Shown piece by piece: positions 11,623 to 22,035 of a DNA stretch of 64,000 nucleotides. The DNA is from Aspidapion aeneum (Eukaryota; Arthropoda; Insecta; Coleoptera; Brentidae): the NCBI GenBank assembly GCA_963576565.1, contig OY755045.1, positions 37,778,667 through 37,842,666 of the forward strand, read 5' to 3'. Below the pieces are notes generated by a model, which saw nothing but the letters and a program-made list of their open reading frames with translations, did no database searches and was not told the DNA's origin. The position numbers and the translations under genes were made by a program. Within the stretch, counting starts at the first letter, position 1; every line of letters starts with the position of its first letter.

Positions 11623-11925
11623 GGGCAAAGATTCTTTACAGCATCATAGACTTTCACTCATGAGGTTCACATCCCTTTTGCATTATCAGTTTCCCAGTGA
11701 GGATATGTAGGAAACTTCTAATAGCTGATCATGAGGGACTTTGTCAAACGCTTTGTTTTAATCGACGGGACATGGGCAAAGGTCCTTTGCAGCATCATGG
11801 ACTTTCACTCATGAGGTTCACATCCCTTTTGCATTATCAGTTTCCCAGTGAGAATATGTAGGAAACTTCTAATAGCTGATCATTAGGGACTTTGTCAAAC
11901 GCTTTGTTTTAATCGACGGGACATG
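11623..11925 (-). pseudogene. LINE reverse-transcriptase fragment, duplicated in tandem
   Basis: Two units of about 151 bp (11623-11773 and 11774-11925) differ at only a few positions. Read on the minus strand each contains KAFDKVPHDQLLEVSY, which matches the conserved block around the first catalytic aspartate of LINE reverse transcriptases (D-x-x-K-A-F-D). A stop precedes KAFD in both. The duplication therefore copied an already dead RT piece. The exact clade cannot be told from so short a block. Confidence 0.65.
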
Positions 11926-12094
11926 GTTGGTTTGGTTTGGTTTATTTGGCGATGGCATTTAAATACTGATTAGTTATAAGGATATCAATAGGAATGCCGT
12001 CGTCGTGAATATTCTTGTTGTTTAATGTGCGGGTTAGTACTTAATCTTTCGTGATTTCGGTAAAACCATTCTTCAGGTCTACTCGAATCAGAGA
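11926..12094. other. Short spacer with (TTTGG)n
   Basis: Begins with GGTTGGTTTGGTTTGGTTTA, a short pentamer run. Otherwise unassigned. Confidence 0.4.
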
Positions 12095-12199
12095 TTCTAG
12101 AACAACTAGTAGTAGTAGTGGTGGGGAGACCATTTTTGGTCTAGCGACTAGGCACAGGACGCGCCCTTTTCGCAAACCCCGATTTTTCTAGAACAACTA
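12095..12199 (-). mobile_element. Severely 5'-truncated LINE 3' end with 14-bp target duplication
   Basis: A 77-bp insertion (12109-12185) is flanked by perfect 14-bp direct repeats TTCTAGAACAACTA at 12095-12108 and 12186-12199. On the minus strand it ends in an (ACT)n tail, like the element at 58820-60960. Its body (GGGGTTTGCGAAAAGGGCGC on the minus strand) matches the 3' end of the plus-strand LINE fragment near 14405-14432. It is a classic product of target-primed reverse transcription that stopped almost at once. Confidence 0.8.
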
Positions 12200-13159
12200 A
12201 AGAAAATATTTGATTTTACAACCAACTAAAATAATAAAGAGTGGGTACACTCTGCGTTTGACATTACCATTGATCAAGCTGAAACAGGAGTAGAAGGGCA
12301 TTCGTAACAAACACGTTGGCAGCCCAACCAAACTTAACGAAATGTCAACTTAAAACGTTAGCCGGACCGCGGCCATTTTAAATTTGTCAAATACAATCCG
12401 TTAATGTTCTCTTAATCCATGGCTCCAATAGTAAAATATTTATGGTAAAACTCGCTAACGCCAGCACACTTTTCGCTAAACTCTTTATTGGTCACACCAG
12501 ATCACAATAAAGCATTCTTGTATTGATTAGTTTTTTATAAATGATCGAAAATAAATGGGTTAAACGGCGTTATTCTTCTTCTTCGTGTGGCATTACAACC
12601 CCTTGTACTATGTTACGATTCTTCGCCGCCTTCTTATTCCCATATTATATATAAATCCTTTATTTAGTCAAGACTTATTATTGTTTTACAATATTACATT
12701 ATTAGTAAAAGTAAAAAATAAAAATAGTAATTGTTCCTACATATTTTAACAAAACTAATCTAAAGTCTCATAAAAAAAAGATTTAAATTAACATTATAAA
12801 CCTACATTATTAGTCTAAGTCGTTTAATAAATAATTCTTAAGAGCTTTTTTAAAAAACTTTATAGATTCCATAGCTTTCATGTTAATTGGCAAATTGTTG
12901 TAATTACTTAAACCTTTAAAATATGACGAATTTTGTTTCTTGATTAAAAATTTTCTCTATGACGAGTATTGTGTTCATGAACTTCCGAAATATACGTAAT
13001 TTTACTTGATAAATATTGTGGAGCTTGTCCAATTTTTATTTTATGGATAAATGTTAAAGTATTAAATAGCAGAAGTTCTTTAATTGGTAGCCACTCAAGC
13101 TCCTTTATCATATTTTTTATTGGGGTTTATCTTGGTTTTCTAAGTAACACCCTCATGCT
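12200..13159. other. Unassigned AT-rich stretch
   Basis: No open frame above background. Nothing recognised. Confidence 0.4.
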
Positions 13160-13560
13160 TTTATTTTGCTCGCTGTCATCTTCGACATCGTCTATCTACC
13201 TTTTTCGTGCAGGTCTCTAGTGTTCTTTTCTCATTTCATCACGTGCCAACCAAGCTAATCTTTTACTTTTGATGTATTTTACGATGTATTTTATTCGTAT
13301 TCGCCAGTAGTCATTTTATGTTTGCACTGGTTCAGAGATCTTACGAAGAATTTTTCTTTTAAATATTTTAGTTGTTCTTTATTTGATTTTGTGTGTGATT
13401 CATACCCATATATTACTACTGGCCTAATTATTGTAGTGTAGATTTTTTGTTTGAGAGATCTCGTTAGAAACTTTGACTTAGTCAGTTTTGATGACCGTAA
13501 AAGACTTTGTTTTCATTAATTATCTTCTGGTTTATTTCTTCTTTAATAGACTTTTAACGG
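13160..13560 (-). pseudogene. RTE-like LINE fragment, second family
   Basis: On the plus strand this stretch parallels 41190-41600: both hold TTTCTCAT/TCTCATCCATTT, CAACCAAGCT, CGCCAGTAG or CGCCAATAACC, AGAATTTTTCTTT and TTGTAGTGTAGATTTTTTGTTT in the same order. Read on the minus strand it is the C-terminal part of an endonuclease-reverse transcriptase (IYGS-WTLTK-type block), with stops and frameshifts. Clade placement rests on the better-preserved copy at 41282-41479. Confidence 0.6.
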
Positions 13561-13899
13561 CGTTATTACTCATCCCTATTTTGCTCTCAATTCCTGACAC
13601 CACCACGAGCAAGCAGCAAGCAAAGGCAACAAAATAAGAGGGAAATCGGCTGTTAAAAACGTCACGTCGCGAGTCGAAGTTGTCGGGGGACCGAGAATGA
13701 ACCCGAAAGCCGATAAAATCGCCGCAAAGAATGACGAATAAGGCGAGAAGCAGGAAGAACGACAAAAAAGAGAAGCTGACACGGGAAAAATGAATGAAAA
13801 AGAAAAAGACGCAGTTTGAATAGGCACTAAACGGGAGAAATTTAACAGAGAGAATGAATCGAGTAGAGCTCCTGTCCGTAAAAACTTACTCATTAACAA
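13561..13899. other. Unassigned, purine-rich stretch
   Basis: GC-richer than its surroundings and rich in GAAAAAG/GCGAGAAG on the plus strand. It may be the upstream, heavily decayed part of the LINE fragment that follows, but I cannot read a domain in it. Confidence 0.35.
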
Positions 13900-14450
13900 C
13901 AAGAGAAGTGGAGCTCGTATGAGTCCCGGGCCACATGGGAGTCCCAGAAAACAAGAAAGCAGATATACTCCCCAAAAGTGGGTGAGAGCTTTTCCTGACG
14001 ATCACAAGAAGGCAGATCAAATGGGCTCTAGAGTGGGCCCAGGCCAAACAGGCAAAGAAGTGTGTGATCGGATACAGTAAGTCTCGTAGGGATTGGCTAC
14101 TTCGTAGAAGGTGAAGAGAGGTAGGAGGCATAATGAGAGTTCTCACCGGAAACTGCATCCTACAAGGACACTTGGCGACTATGAGAGAAGGACTTGACGT
14201 GCTAGCTATGTTGGGCCGAGGACGAGACTCAGGCGCATTTCCTCACATTATGCGAAGCATACAAAGAGGCAAGAAGAGAGGTATTCGAAGAGGAAGCCTT
14301 TGAGGCGGAGGACCTTTTGAATCTGAGATGGCCCGATACATTGACCTTTGTACAGAAGATGGCCAGATTCCTCGGCGAAGGAGGGACACAGTAGGGGGGA
14401 CTCCCGGGGGTTGGCGAAAAGGGCGCTTAGTGTGCACACTACTAATTCTC
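13900..14450 (+). pseudogene. I/R1-like LINE: RNase H end and zinc-knuckle C-terminus
   Basis: The plus strand reads as the end of an RNase H domain (a VPGHMGVPENKKAD-like stretch near 13920-13965) followed by a conserved C-terminal domain: REGLDVLA, then a CxxC-like stretch and an AHFLTLCEAYKEARRE segment near 14230-14275, and a LNLRWPDTLTFVQKM segment near 14318-14360. The CxxC...H...C knuckle is partly degraded and stops and frame changes are present. The 3' end (about 14395-14450) matches the truncated insertion at 12109-12185, so both belong to one family. The RNase H plus knuckle layout is typical of the I/R1-like group. Confidence 0.7.
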
Positions 14451-16313
14451 CCACTTGTCAAAAAAGGTTTAGCTAGACTATAAAGTAAGAAGCTGAAGCT
14501 GTAACTAAATTGATTCAAATAATCAAGCCTGTTAGTAAAATTCATGATTTTACAAGATAATTAGCAATGACCTTAAAAGCTAAATCCTTTGCAAATATTA
14601 ATTAGAAATTGCCACTATGCATTGGCATAATAACAAAGATGTAAAAAGAACCGCTTAAGATTCAGAGAGATAAACTAATCCCCGGCCAAACTAATAACAA
14701 CTTAAAAATACAAGACACTTATTTGCAACACACAAGCTTTAAATAATAAACCTCTAAAAAAATTATTAGGATCATTAAGTTCAACATTTTAATTTCATAA
14801 AAAAAAATTGAGCGGTTTTGCAGCATTAAAGTTGTAGGTGCTCTACCTCTATTATAAAGGTGTCTTTGACAAGAAATAAAACAGGAAGACCCGTACGACG
14901 AAGCGTAGTGGCAGTCGACAAGCAGGACAAATTGGCTTTCTCTCCTGCTTGACTTGACGTTAAATGATGACAAATCGAAGGGCAAAACCGCGTAAAACGA
15001 CACGTCGCGTTCTCGGCAAAGATGACTAATATACAGAGGGGTAATAAGGTGGTGATTTCTTTTTAAAATTGGTATTAAAAAATACAACCTAAGTATCTTC
15101 ATCTTCGATATTTATTATAGGACTTCATTAGTGTTAATACGGTTGAAGTACGTGCAATAAGGTTAATGCGGTTTGGTTAATATGCAGCTAATTAGCTTCC
15201 TTTTATATTAACCAATAAAAAGGCATTATTATTTTTTTAAATCAAAACTTCGCGCTTATCTCTATTTTTTCTATATTTTGCGCTGCCACAAAACTTTTCC
15301 ATATCGGGCCGCAAATACAAAAAACATATTTTATGGCGAACTCCCATATACCCATTTCGCGGAATGTTGTGCATATGCCGATCTATATATGTTTAAAAAA
15401 AACTACGATACCTACCGTTTCGTATAGAGAGTTTTGAAAAACAAAGGCCCATATAGCATAGTGCTCGAACCGAGTTTTATTATATGAAAAGTTTTTATTT
15501 CCAATGGCTCGACGCCTCTACATGGTGATAACGTAGGTCATTAAAAATATCGTAATACCAGTGTGTAAAATTTCAGTCAGGCATAAAAAGAATTGTGATG
15601 AAGATTATTTTTATTGTGTGTGTTTTTGGCCTTCAAACGGTTGACTTCAATAATTTGTTGACCGTCAATGCTTGTTTATCTCAGAAGCCTTTTCTGAATT
15701 CTATACCGCCACTGTTTTGTGTTCCTAGTTTGTTTTTACCTTTTTGTTCTTCTAAAAGCAGTTTTTACCACTAATCATCACATTGGTTTTAGAAAAAATA
15801 TGTGATGCCTAGCAACCAAGAAGTTCTATGTATTTGTTTTGTTATAGAAAGCAGCACCAGTAACAATACAGATTTAGTACGACCTTAGTAGAACTCTTCA
15901 ACGAGCTTGGTTTAGAGCTAATGTTTTTCTACGTTCTTAAGACTGAATAAGTCTTTCTTATTTTTATGGATTTCATTCTAAAGCACATTTTGCTGTTTTT
16001 CGACTGTCTTAATATGTGTCCAATCCAACGCCACTTTTAAGACCAGCTCAATTGCTAACTCAGTGGATTTTGTGGGTTCTTTGTTTAATGTTTGGTTAAT
16101 GTTTGAGTCTGATATATGATCAGATAGTAGAGCTGCATTTTCTGCTTTGCATTTGTAGTCGCTTGTAAGGGAGTTTTTGGAATTCTTGATAAGACATACC
16201 ATGCCTGATATGGATAGTAAAATAAGTTGCTCTTGTCCCTATATCTACGATTACGAACAGTTGTTTTTAGTGCTACAATAGCAGTGTGGCGCAGCAAACT
16301 GAGTTTTTTTATG
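14451..16313. other. Unassigned AT-rich stretch
   Basis: Contains short frames only, the longest at 14719-15102 (minus, 127 codons), which has no recognisable domain and no codon-use contrast with its surroundings. Nothing else supported. Confidence 0.4.
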
Positions 16314-16393
16314 CCCCCCCCCCCAGAACCGAACCGAACCGAACCGAACCCCCCCCCCCCCCCGAACCGAACCGAACCGAATCCCCCCCCCCG
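16314..16393. repeat. Poly-C and (AACCG)n simple repeats
   Basis: Three C tracts alternate with two runs of the pentamer GAACC/AACCG (four to five units each). The overlapping frame at 16227-16436, with its proline-rich peptide, is a by-product of the repeat. The same pentamer on the opposite strand, (CGGTT)n, appears near 11047 and 62022. Confidence 0.9.
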
Positions 16394-16889
16394 GATTCAC
16401 GTAAGCCCTCCGTTACTTAAAAACTCTTGGGATTGAATGGGAACCAATTAATTTTGGCACTACAGTTTTTGTGTGACTAAGTACATGATGGTTCATTTTT
16501 TGCAATATCATTTGAAACAAAATTGGTTAGTGTAAGTATAGAGATTAGCAGCGCGAAGCATACATACGGCTTTGTGTTTATATCACTTGAATTGTTTTAG
16601 TTGTCATTTATTCAATTTTAAATAGATTGTTTTTTAGTTTCATGAAATAATATTTTCAGTAGATTTTTTTGTATGTATTATATATGTAAGAATCTTTTTT
16701 TGGCTAACGTCCGCCCCGTTATATATTAAGTCTCAGTGATTGGTTTGTTGACTACGACTACAGGGAGGTTTGTTTTGATTTGTTTTGAAGAACCTCCGAA
16801 TTCTCCACAAAAGGATAAATGATAATCCCGCCCCCCATCCCACCTGGACATGTTTGTATTGAAAATAGTAGTTATAGTTGGGCTATGGA
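16394..16889. other. Unassigned stretch
   Basis: AT-rich, no supported gene. The last 80 bases (from about 16860) contain TAGTAGTTATAGT, possibly a decayed (ACT)n tail of the LINE fragment that follows. Confidence 0.4.
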
Positions 16890-17260
16890 TAGATCCGGCA
16901 GGTTGGCAAGAGTATGCCCTTGCCATAATTCATCAGATCTATCTCTTAATTTACTCTCTGCATTTCCATTTAATGTTTAGGTATGTTATTGGGCTTTCCT
17001 GTTCTCGTCCAGTATGTCAGCTAATTTGAGCAGCTCTTCCGCATTCAGGTTTGGTGTCTTGAGTAGCTGTTGTCTCATCCTTGCGTAGGCTTTACATTCT
17101 GCCACAAGGTGCCGTGATGTCTCGTCTTTCTGTACACAAGCTGAGCAGGTAGGCTCGTGCTCAACTTATATACGTGTCATAGGCTTTTTGAACCGGTTAT
17201 ATCAAGTTAGAATACCATCCAACGTATTTTCGTGTCCGCTTCAGCAACCATCCAAGAGTG
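16890..17260 (-). pseudogene. I/R1-like LINE 3' fragment
   Basis: Aligns along its length with 58855-59240 of the better-kept copy: shared words include CTCTCTGCA-TTCC, ATTGGGC-TTCCTGTTCTC, TTGAGCA--TGCAG or CAGCTCTTCC, TTGTCTCATCCTTGCGTAGGC, TCTGCCAC-AGGTG-C-TGATGTCTC, GAGCAGGTAGG and CGTGTCATAGGCTTTTTGAACCGGTTAT. It covers the C-terminal zinc-knuckle domain and is broken by stops and indels. Confidence 0.8.
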
Positions 17261-18061
17261 GTTCCTTGAAAATAAAAATGGGTTACGATTAAGCATCTAA
17301 ATAAAAAAAATTCTAGAGTTCTTAATTTGTCCATTCTTTTGCAACAGTTTTTTAATTTGGCAATAAAAAAAGCTATTGAATTTTTTATTTGATTTTTTTT
17401 TAACATTTGATTTGGTTTCCAACAAGTGCGCCAATTGCCTTTTCCAAACTTGAAACTTATTTGAACTATGCTTCGCGTCTAGCTGTTTTTGCGTGTAAAA
17501 TAGTATAACGTTGCGCAGTTGTTAGGAAAGTAACTATTCCGTATGGTAACACTGCTTGTTTTATTTTCGTTGTTTAAGTAGATTTAATATCTTGACTTTC
17601 TTAAGTGCTAAATTTGTAAACTTTATCTCAGTCGTGCATACACACGTATTCGCGTTTAAGTTTATTACAGAATAAATGTGTTTGTGAGACGGCGCTAAAA
17701 TTATTTGTCAACGTTATAGGGTTTCAACTTAGGTCCTGATTTATATAAAATTAAATTACTTATGCCAACTTTATAGGGGATAGAAATAAATTAAAACAAA
17801 ATAAAATAAAACCAGATAAAGTAAAAATTCAAAACTCTTGGTTACTATAGCAGAAATAAAATTGCAAAACTTTGGCATTTGTGAGATTTTTGTTATTTAT
17901 TGTTTGTGCTTTAATTTTGCTATTTTTTCTTCACACAATTTGTTTAAAGTTTTTTTTTCTGCATTTTCTTGAATCTCGTCCACCCTTCTGTGTTATAAAT
18001 CTACAAGCTTTATTATTGTAAAGAATCCTATGTAAAATTTAAGCATGTAAAAATTCGTTTA
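17261..18061. other. Unassigned AT-rich stretch
   Basis: No gene or repeat that I can support. Confidence 0.4.
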
Positions 18062-19114
18062 TAAATAAAAATAAATGGATCCATAGGATCTCCTAGCTAG
18101 CCTATTAGCACACCTCAAGTAAAGCCATGATTTATCAGCCTTGAAACAGTTTGTTTTATAAATATCTCACAAACTAAAGCTCTTACGAAGTTTTTGGTTA
18201 TAACACAAATTATTGAGCAAAATGTCTACTATATATTCCAAAAACTATATACTACTATATATTCCAAAAACCGCATATTAATACGATGCTCAGTTAAAAA
18301 GTTTTTTTAATTATCAAAAAACTGTCATTAGCAATAATGGATTTTGACCAAAATCTAATCAGCTCGATAGAACCGAACACTATTTAACCTGAAAATTTTA
18401 TAAAAATCTGTTCAGCTGTTTATGAGCTATTGTGTTACGGACAGAAATAATATATACACACACGCCCACAGACAGACATCACTAGGATATTGTTAAGATG
18501 GATCAAAAGACACACAAATAACACATTTTCGGCGTTATCTCAAAAAACATTTTTTCGCCGAAATTAATACTTTCTCTAACCATTGCTACGCGGACTAGCA
18601 AGGTAAAAAATCTGGTGAGTACCTATTTTGCTAGAGAAGGAATTATTTTTAAAAAAATTTGAAATAACGCCAAAACTGGATTATTTTGACCTATCCTTCC
18701 TAGCAATATCGTCGTGATGTCTGTGTGTGTGTGTGTATATTATTTCTGTCCGTAACACGATAGCTCCTAAACCGCCAAACGGATTTTCATAAAATTTTTA
18801 GGTAAAATAGTGTTTGACACTCTTACGAGCTGATTAGATTTTGGTCAAAATCCATTAATGCTAATGACAGTTTTTTGACAATTAAAAACTTTAAAAAATG
18901 CTCAGTTTTTAACAGAGCATCGTATCAATACACTGTTTTCGGAATATAGTAGACTACAGTTTACTCAAAACTTCGTAGGAGCTTTAGTTTCTGAGATATT
19001 TACAAAAATAAACTGTTTTCAAGGCTAAAATATTATCATGGCTTCACTTGAAGTGTGAAAATAGGCTAGCTTGGAAGGTGTCAGATCCGTCATGGATCCA
19101 TTTATTTTTATTTA
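18062..19114. repeat. 1.05-kb foldback element
   Basis: A near-palindrome. The left end TAAATAAAAATAAATGGATCCAT (18062-18084) is mirrored by ATGGATCCATTTATTTTTATTTA (19092-19114). Arms of about 500 bp can be followed inward through GCCTTGAAA-CAGTTT, TAAATATCTCA-AAACTAAAGCTC-TACGAAGTTTT, GATACGATGCTC, TAATGGATTTTGACCAAAATCTAATCAGCTC, TGTTACGGACAGAAATAATATA and GACAGACATCA to a centre near 18588. Divergence between arms is moderate (many substitutions, small indels). A (GT)n run sits in the right arm at 18717-18736. No ORF and no clear target duplication. Confidence 0.8.
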
Positions 19115-19599
19115 GGTTCATTTATCTTATTTTGCTTTATTTAATTACAAACCTGTGTAAAGTCAGTATTAGATATTTATACTTCATAAGCTACGCGCTG
19201 TTCTGACATCGAGATTTGCATGCGGAAAAATTGTTTTTTTGCACTTGTGTTGTTTTCACAGGAAAACTAACATTTTTTTGCACGTTTTTATTTATTTTGG
19301 GATCTTTTAGGCTTGAATTAGCCACAGTGCCCTACTTTGTGCCCTTCCTTTCTGAGAAAAATCGGTCATTCTAAAAATAAAATCGTTTTATAATTCTTAA
19401 TAACTAGAAAAACAATTCCGGATATATGCGTGACAGAAAAAAAATCGGAATTGGATTCCCGCAACTTTCCTCGTCATAAAACAGAAAGTAGAAGTCTTTA
19501 TTATCTTATCTCAAGAAAATTTAAGTCTAGCATACATTCATCATGAATAATTAACAATGGGTATTTTTCCAAAAATGCTATACCATATGAAAATAAATT
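19115..19599. other. Unassigned AT-rich stretch
   Basis: Nothing recognised. Confidence 0.35.
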
Positions 19600-19765
19600 G
19601 TGAAAGGCTTTCGCGGCCATCGTCCAATGGTGGGTGTGCTTTCGGGCTGTTCGGCCGTCGTCGTTGGAAATTCGTTCTCGACGTTTCGCCATCTCGAGTG
19701 GATGGCATCTTCAGGAGATGTTGACTGTTTGTCGGCTTCTCGAAGACAGTCGTCGTCAAAACGTC
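19600..19765 (-). mobile_element. Possible Penelope-like element remnant
   Basis: A GC-rich island in AT-rich DNA. On the minus strand it holds a hammerhead-like core (see 19681-19714) and reads in part as an open frame with an SPKAHPPLDDGRE stretch. Peptides of this kind are common by-products of a widespread insect repeat that I associate with Penelope-like elements, but I see neither the reverse transcriptase nor the GIY-YIG endonuclease here, so the assignment is tentative. Confidence 0.35.
19681..19714 (-). ncRNA. Hammerhead-ribozyme-like motif
   Basis: On the minus strand the sequence runs CTGAAGA (19714-19708), one extra T, a perfect 6-bp stem GCCATC/GATGGC (19706-19701 with 19693-19688) closed by a 7-nt loop, then GAAA (19687-19684) and CGT. 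This is the order of a hammerhead core: CUGANGA, stem II, GAAA, stem III. Weak points: the extra U between the core and stem II, a stem III of only three pairs (CGT with ACG at 19672-19670), an A where a cleavage-site U would be expected, and no convincing stem I. Possibly a decayed Penelope-type hammerhead. Confidence 0.35.
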
Positions 19766-21283
19766 CGTTTTATAGATAATCTTATTTAATTTATTACTCT
19801 TGATATTCTTTTTTGTTAAAGAGATATTGCAAAAAAAAGAACAATTCAAAACATTAATCATAATGCTGGAATGCTGGAAATTGAATAAAACCTATAGAGC
19901 TCTTTTGAATATGACCATGTATATTTGTGTAAAATTTCCTTAAAATTGTGTTAGTGGTCGGTGCGACGAAAAATAGAAAAACGCCTAGACCAGAAAGGAT
20001 TTTCAAAAATTCAAACATATCATTTTTCACAAATACAATAATTTTCTTGTCGAGGGAAATTTATACTTCCCTACTGACTGTGCTACTGACACTAATTCAT
20101 ATTTTTTAAGCGTGTCTATATTTCTCCCTCTTTGTATGTTTTTTTTAATTTTCATTTTGTTAACTTTTTTCCCAACCGACCATGTGACTTAATTCAGCCG
20201 TTTTTTTAAAGCTTGGCCAGTGTAAAGCTATTCGGCAGCCAGTAACATATTTTATGTTTCTATCAGTACATTTTTAATATCCTAGGATATTTTTGTATTT
20301 TTTGGATAAATTTCGTAAAAGATACCCAAAACTATTTCATAAATTTTAACACAGGTTTAAGTCATCGTTATGTCAATATCACTTTGCTTTATTTTATTTA
20401 TTTCTTTCTTGTGTAAAATTTTTTATCCCTAATTTCCATTTTCTTAAAAAACTGCCCATGGCCGTCTGTTATTGAAGTATGGCTGTTTCCACATGACATA
20501 ACTTCACTTGTTAGCTTTCTTTGACCACCAAAAGTTTTAAAAAAATAATGTCAAAATACGATAAAATGCTTAATTAGAAATAATAACACAACTAATCAGA
20601 AATGTAAACGTTTTCATCCTATCGGCGACAAATGACAAGGAAATTGACAATTAAAATTTTTTGTATTATATTGCAGTATTTCCTGCGACTGAAAAAAACA
20701 CAGATATGATTTTAATTATAATATCAAAATTATTTATGAAATTAAACTACCGAAGAAGAAACGGGAAGTAAGGTAACTTGACAGATGTAATGCATTTGCA
20801 AGAAAGAAACAAGGAGCGAATAACAAAACAAATCCCCTAGAATAAAAACCCATAAGACGTAGTAGAGGAGGGCGGGAAGACTGTAATGAAAACTCCAAAT
20901 ATAAAAATCAATTAATCAAACAACAATTCATAGATCCTGAGACCTGAGGAACACTTTCAAATCAAAATAACTGGCACTATCAAAGACTTTTAAAAAAGTT
21001 ACCGGACGAGAGGCGAAACAACGTGCATACAAAAATCTTTATCCACCACTTTTTTTGTTTTATTTACTTTTTTCCACTCTTTATCCGGGAGTTTTTTCCA
21101 CAGCTTTTCACGTTTTTCTAAAGAGTCGCAGAGTTAATACACAATGTCCTCTTTGGAGTCCGTTTTGTACGGCTTCTTTACCCCGTTTTGTGGAACAGTT
21201 GTCACGATAAAGTCGGTTTTGGCGTTTAACTCTATAAAACGGTTTAACGCTCTTCGCAGTACATTTATTAGGTCACTACTCTC
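19766..21283. other. Unassigned AT-rich stretch
   Basis: No gene recognised; only short frames. It ends at a (GTA)n tract that is the tail of the next LINE fragment. Confidence 0.4.
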
Positions 21284-22035
21284 TATAGTAGTAGTAGTGG
21301 TAGTAGTTGAGGGTGACCTGTAATTCTGGTAGGTCTTTCTCTTCACCCACCTTCTGCAATCCAGAGACTGCTTATTGGGCCTTCCTTGTCTCTTTAGAAA
21401 TTCTATTATGTGAGACTATTTCAGCAAGTGCAGCTCTTCCTCATTTAGGGTGGATGCCCTCAGTAACTATTGTCCTGCCCTTCGGTTTCCTCACGTTCTT
21501 CCACGGGGTGTCTTGATGAATCTTCCTTCTACTCACAGACTGGGCAGAATACGTGTTATGTGATCCCTCAGCCGGTTATGTTTCGTTACATTTCTTATCA
21601 GTAGTCCAAAATCTTTTTAATTTTTTCTTTCCCGTAATCATCTCTGTCTGGTCGCATTTGGTCGATCTGGTTTGTCTGCAACCCGTTTCTGTTTCCCAGG
21701 AGTTTGTTAGTGCATCATCGACCAATTTGTTGAGTCCACTCTGAAGTTATCTCTTTTTCATAACCAGTGACTCCGGACTTTCATAATCGGTTTATGCTTT
21801 AATCAGCGCCTCCTCCTTGCCTGGTACCTCTATATACCCTGGATCCCACACCAGCACCACCTATTTGCCATCGCTTAGGGTTTCTAGTGCCTCAGCGCAT
21901 TCGTCCCCTAAGCCGTCAGCTATCTTAGGTGCGCTAAGTGCCTTCAGGGTGGCCTGGCTGTCACAGAAAACATAGTTTTGCTCTTCTTCGCCGTTTATGG
22001 CCTCTTCTAGAGTTGTCGCATTATTATATTGTACA
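21284..22035 (-). pseudogene. I/R1-like LINE 3' fragment with (ACT)n tail
   Basis: The minus strand ends in an (ACT)n tail (plus-strand GTAGTAGTAGTGGTAGTAGT at about 21287-21307). The body aligns with 58900-59660 of the copy at 58820-60960: C-terminal knuckle region (about 21330-21600), then the RNase H region (about 21780-22030), where plus-strand words such as TTTGCCATCGCTTAGGGT, GCCTCAGCGCATTCGTCC, CTTCAGGGTGGCCTGGCTGTCA and TCTTCTAGAGTTGTCGCATTATTAT are clear. Many stops and indels make it non-functional. The 5' edge, around 22035, is a truncation. Confidence 0.8.

Noticed and set aside
14719..15102. Minus-strand frame of 127 codons
   Set aside because: No motif, no codon or composition signal, and no neighbouring context.
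16227..16436. Plus-strand frame with a proline-rich peptide
   Set aside because: The peptide is a direct product of poly-C and AACCG repeats, not a gene.
18717..18736. (GT)n run as a separate microsatellite locus
   Set aside because: It lies in the right arm of the foldback element and is mirrored by a CA-rich run in the left arm.
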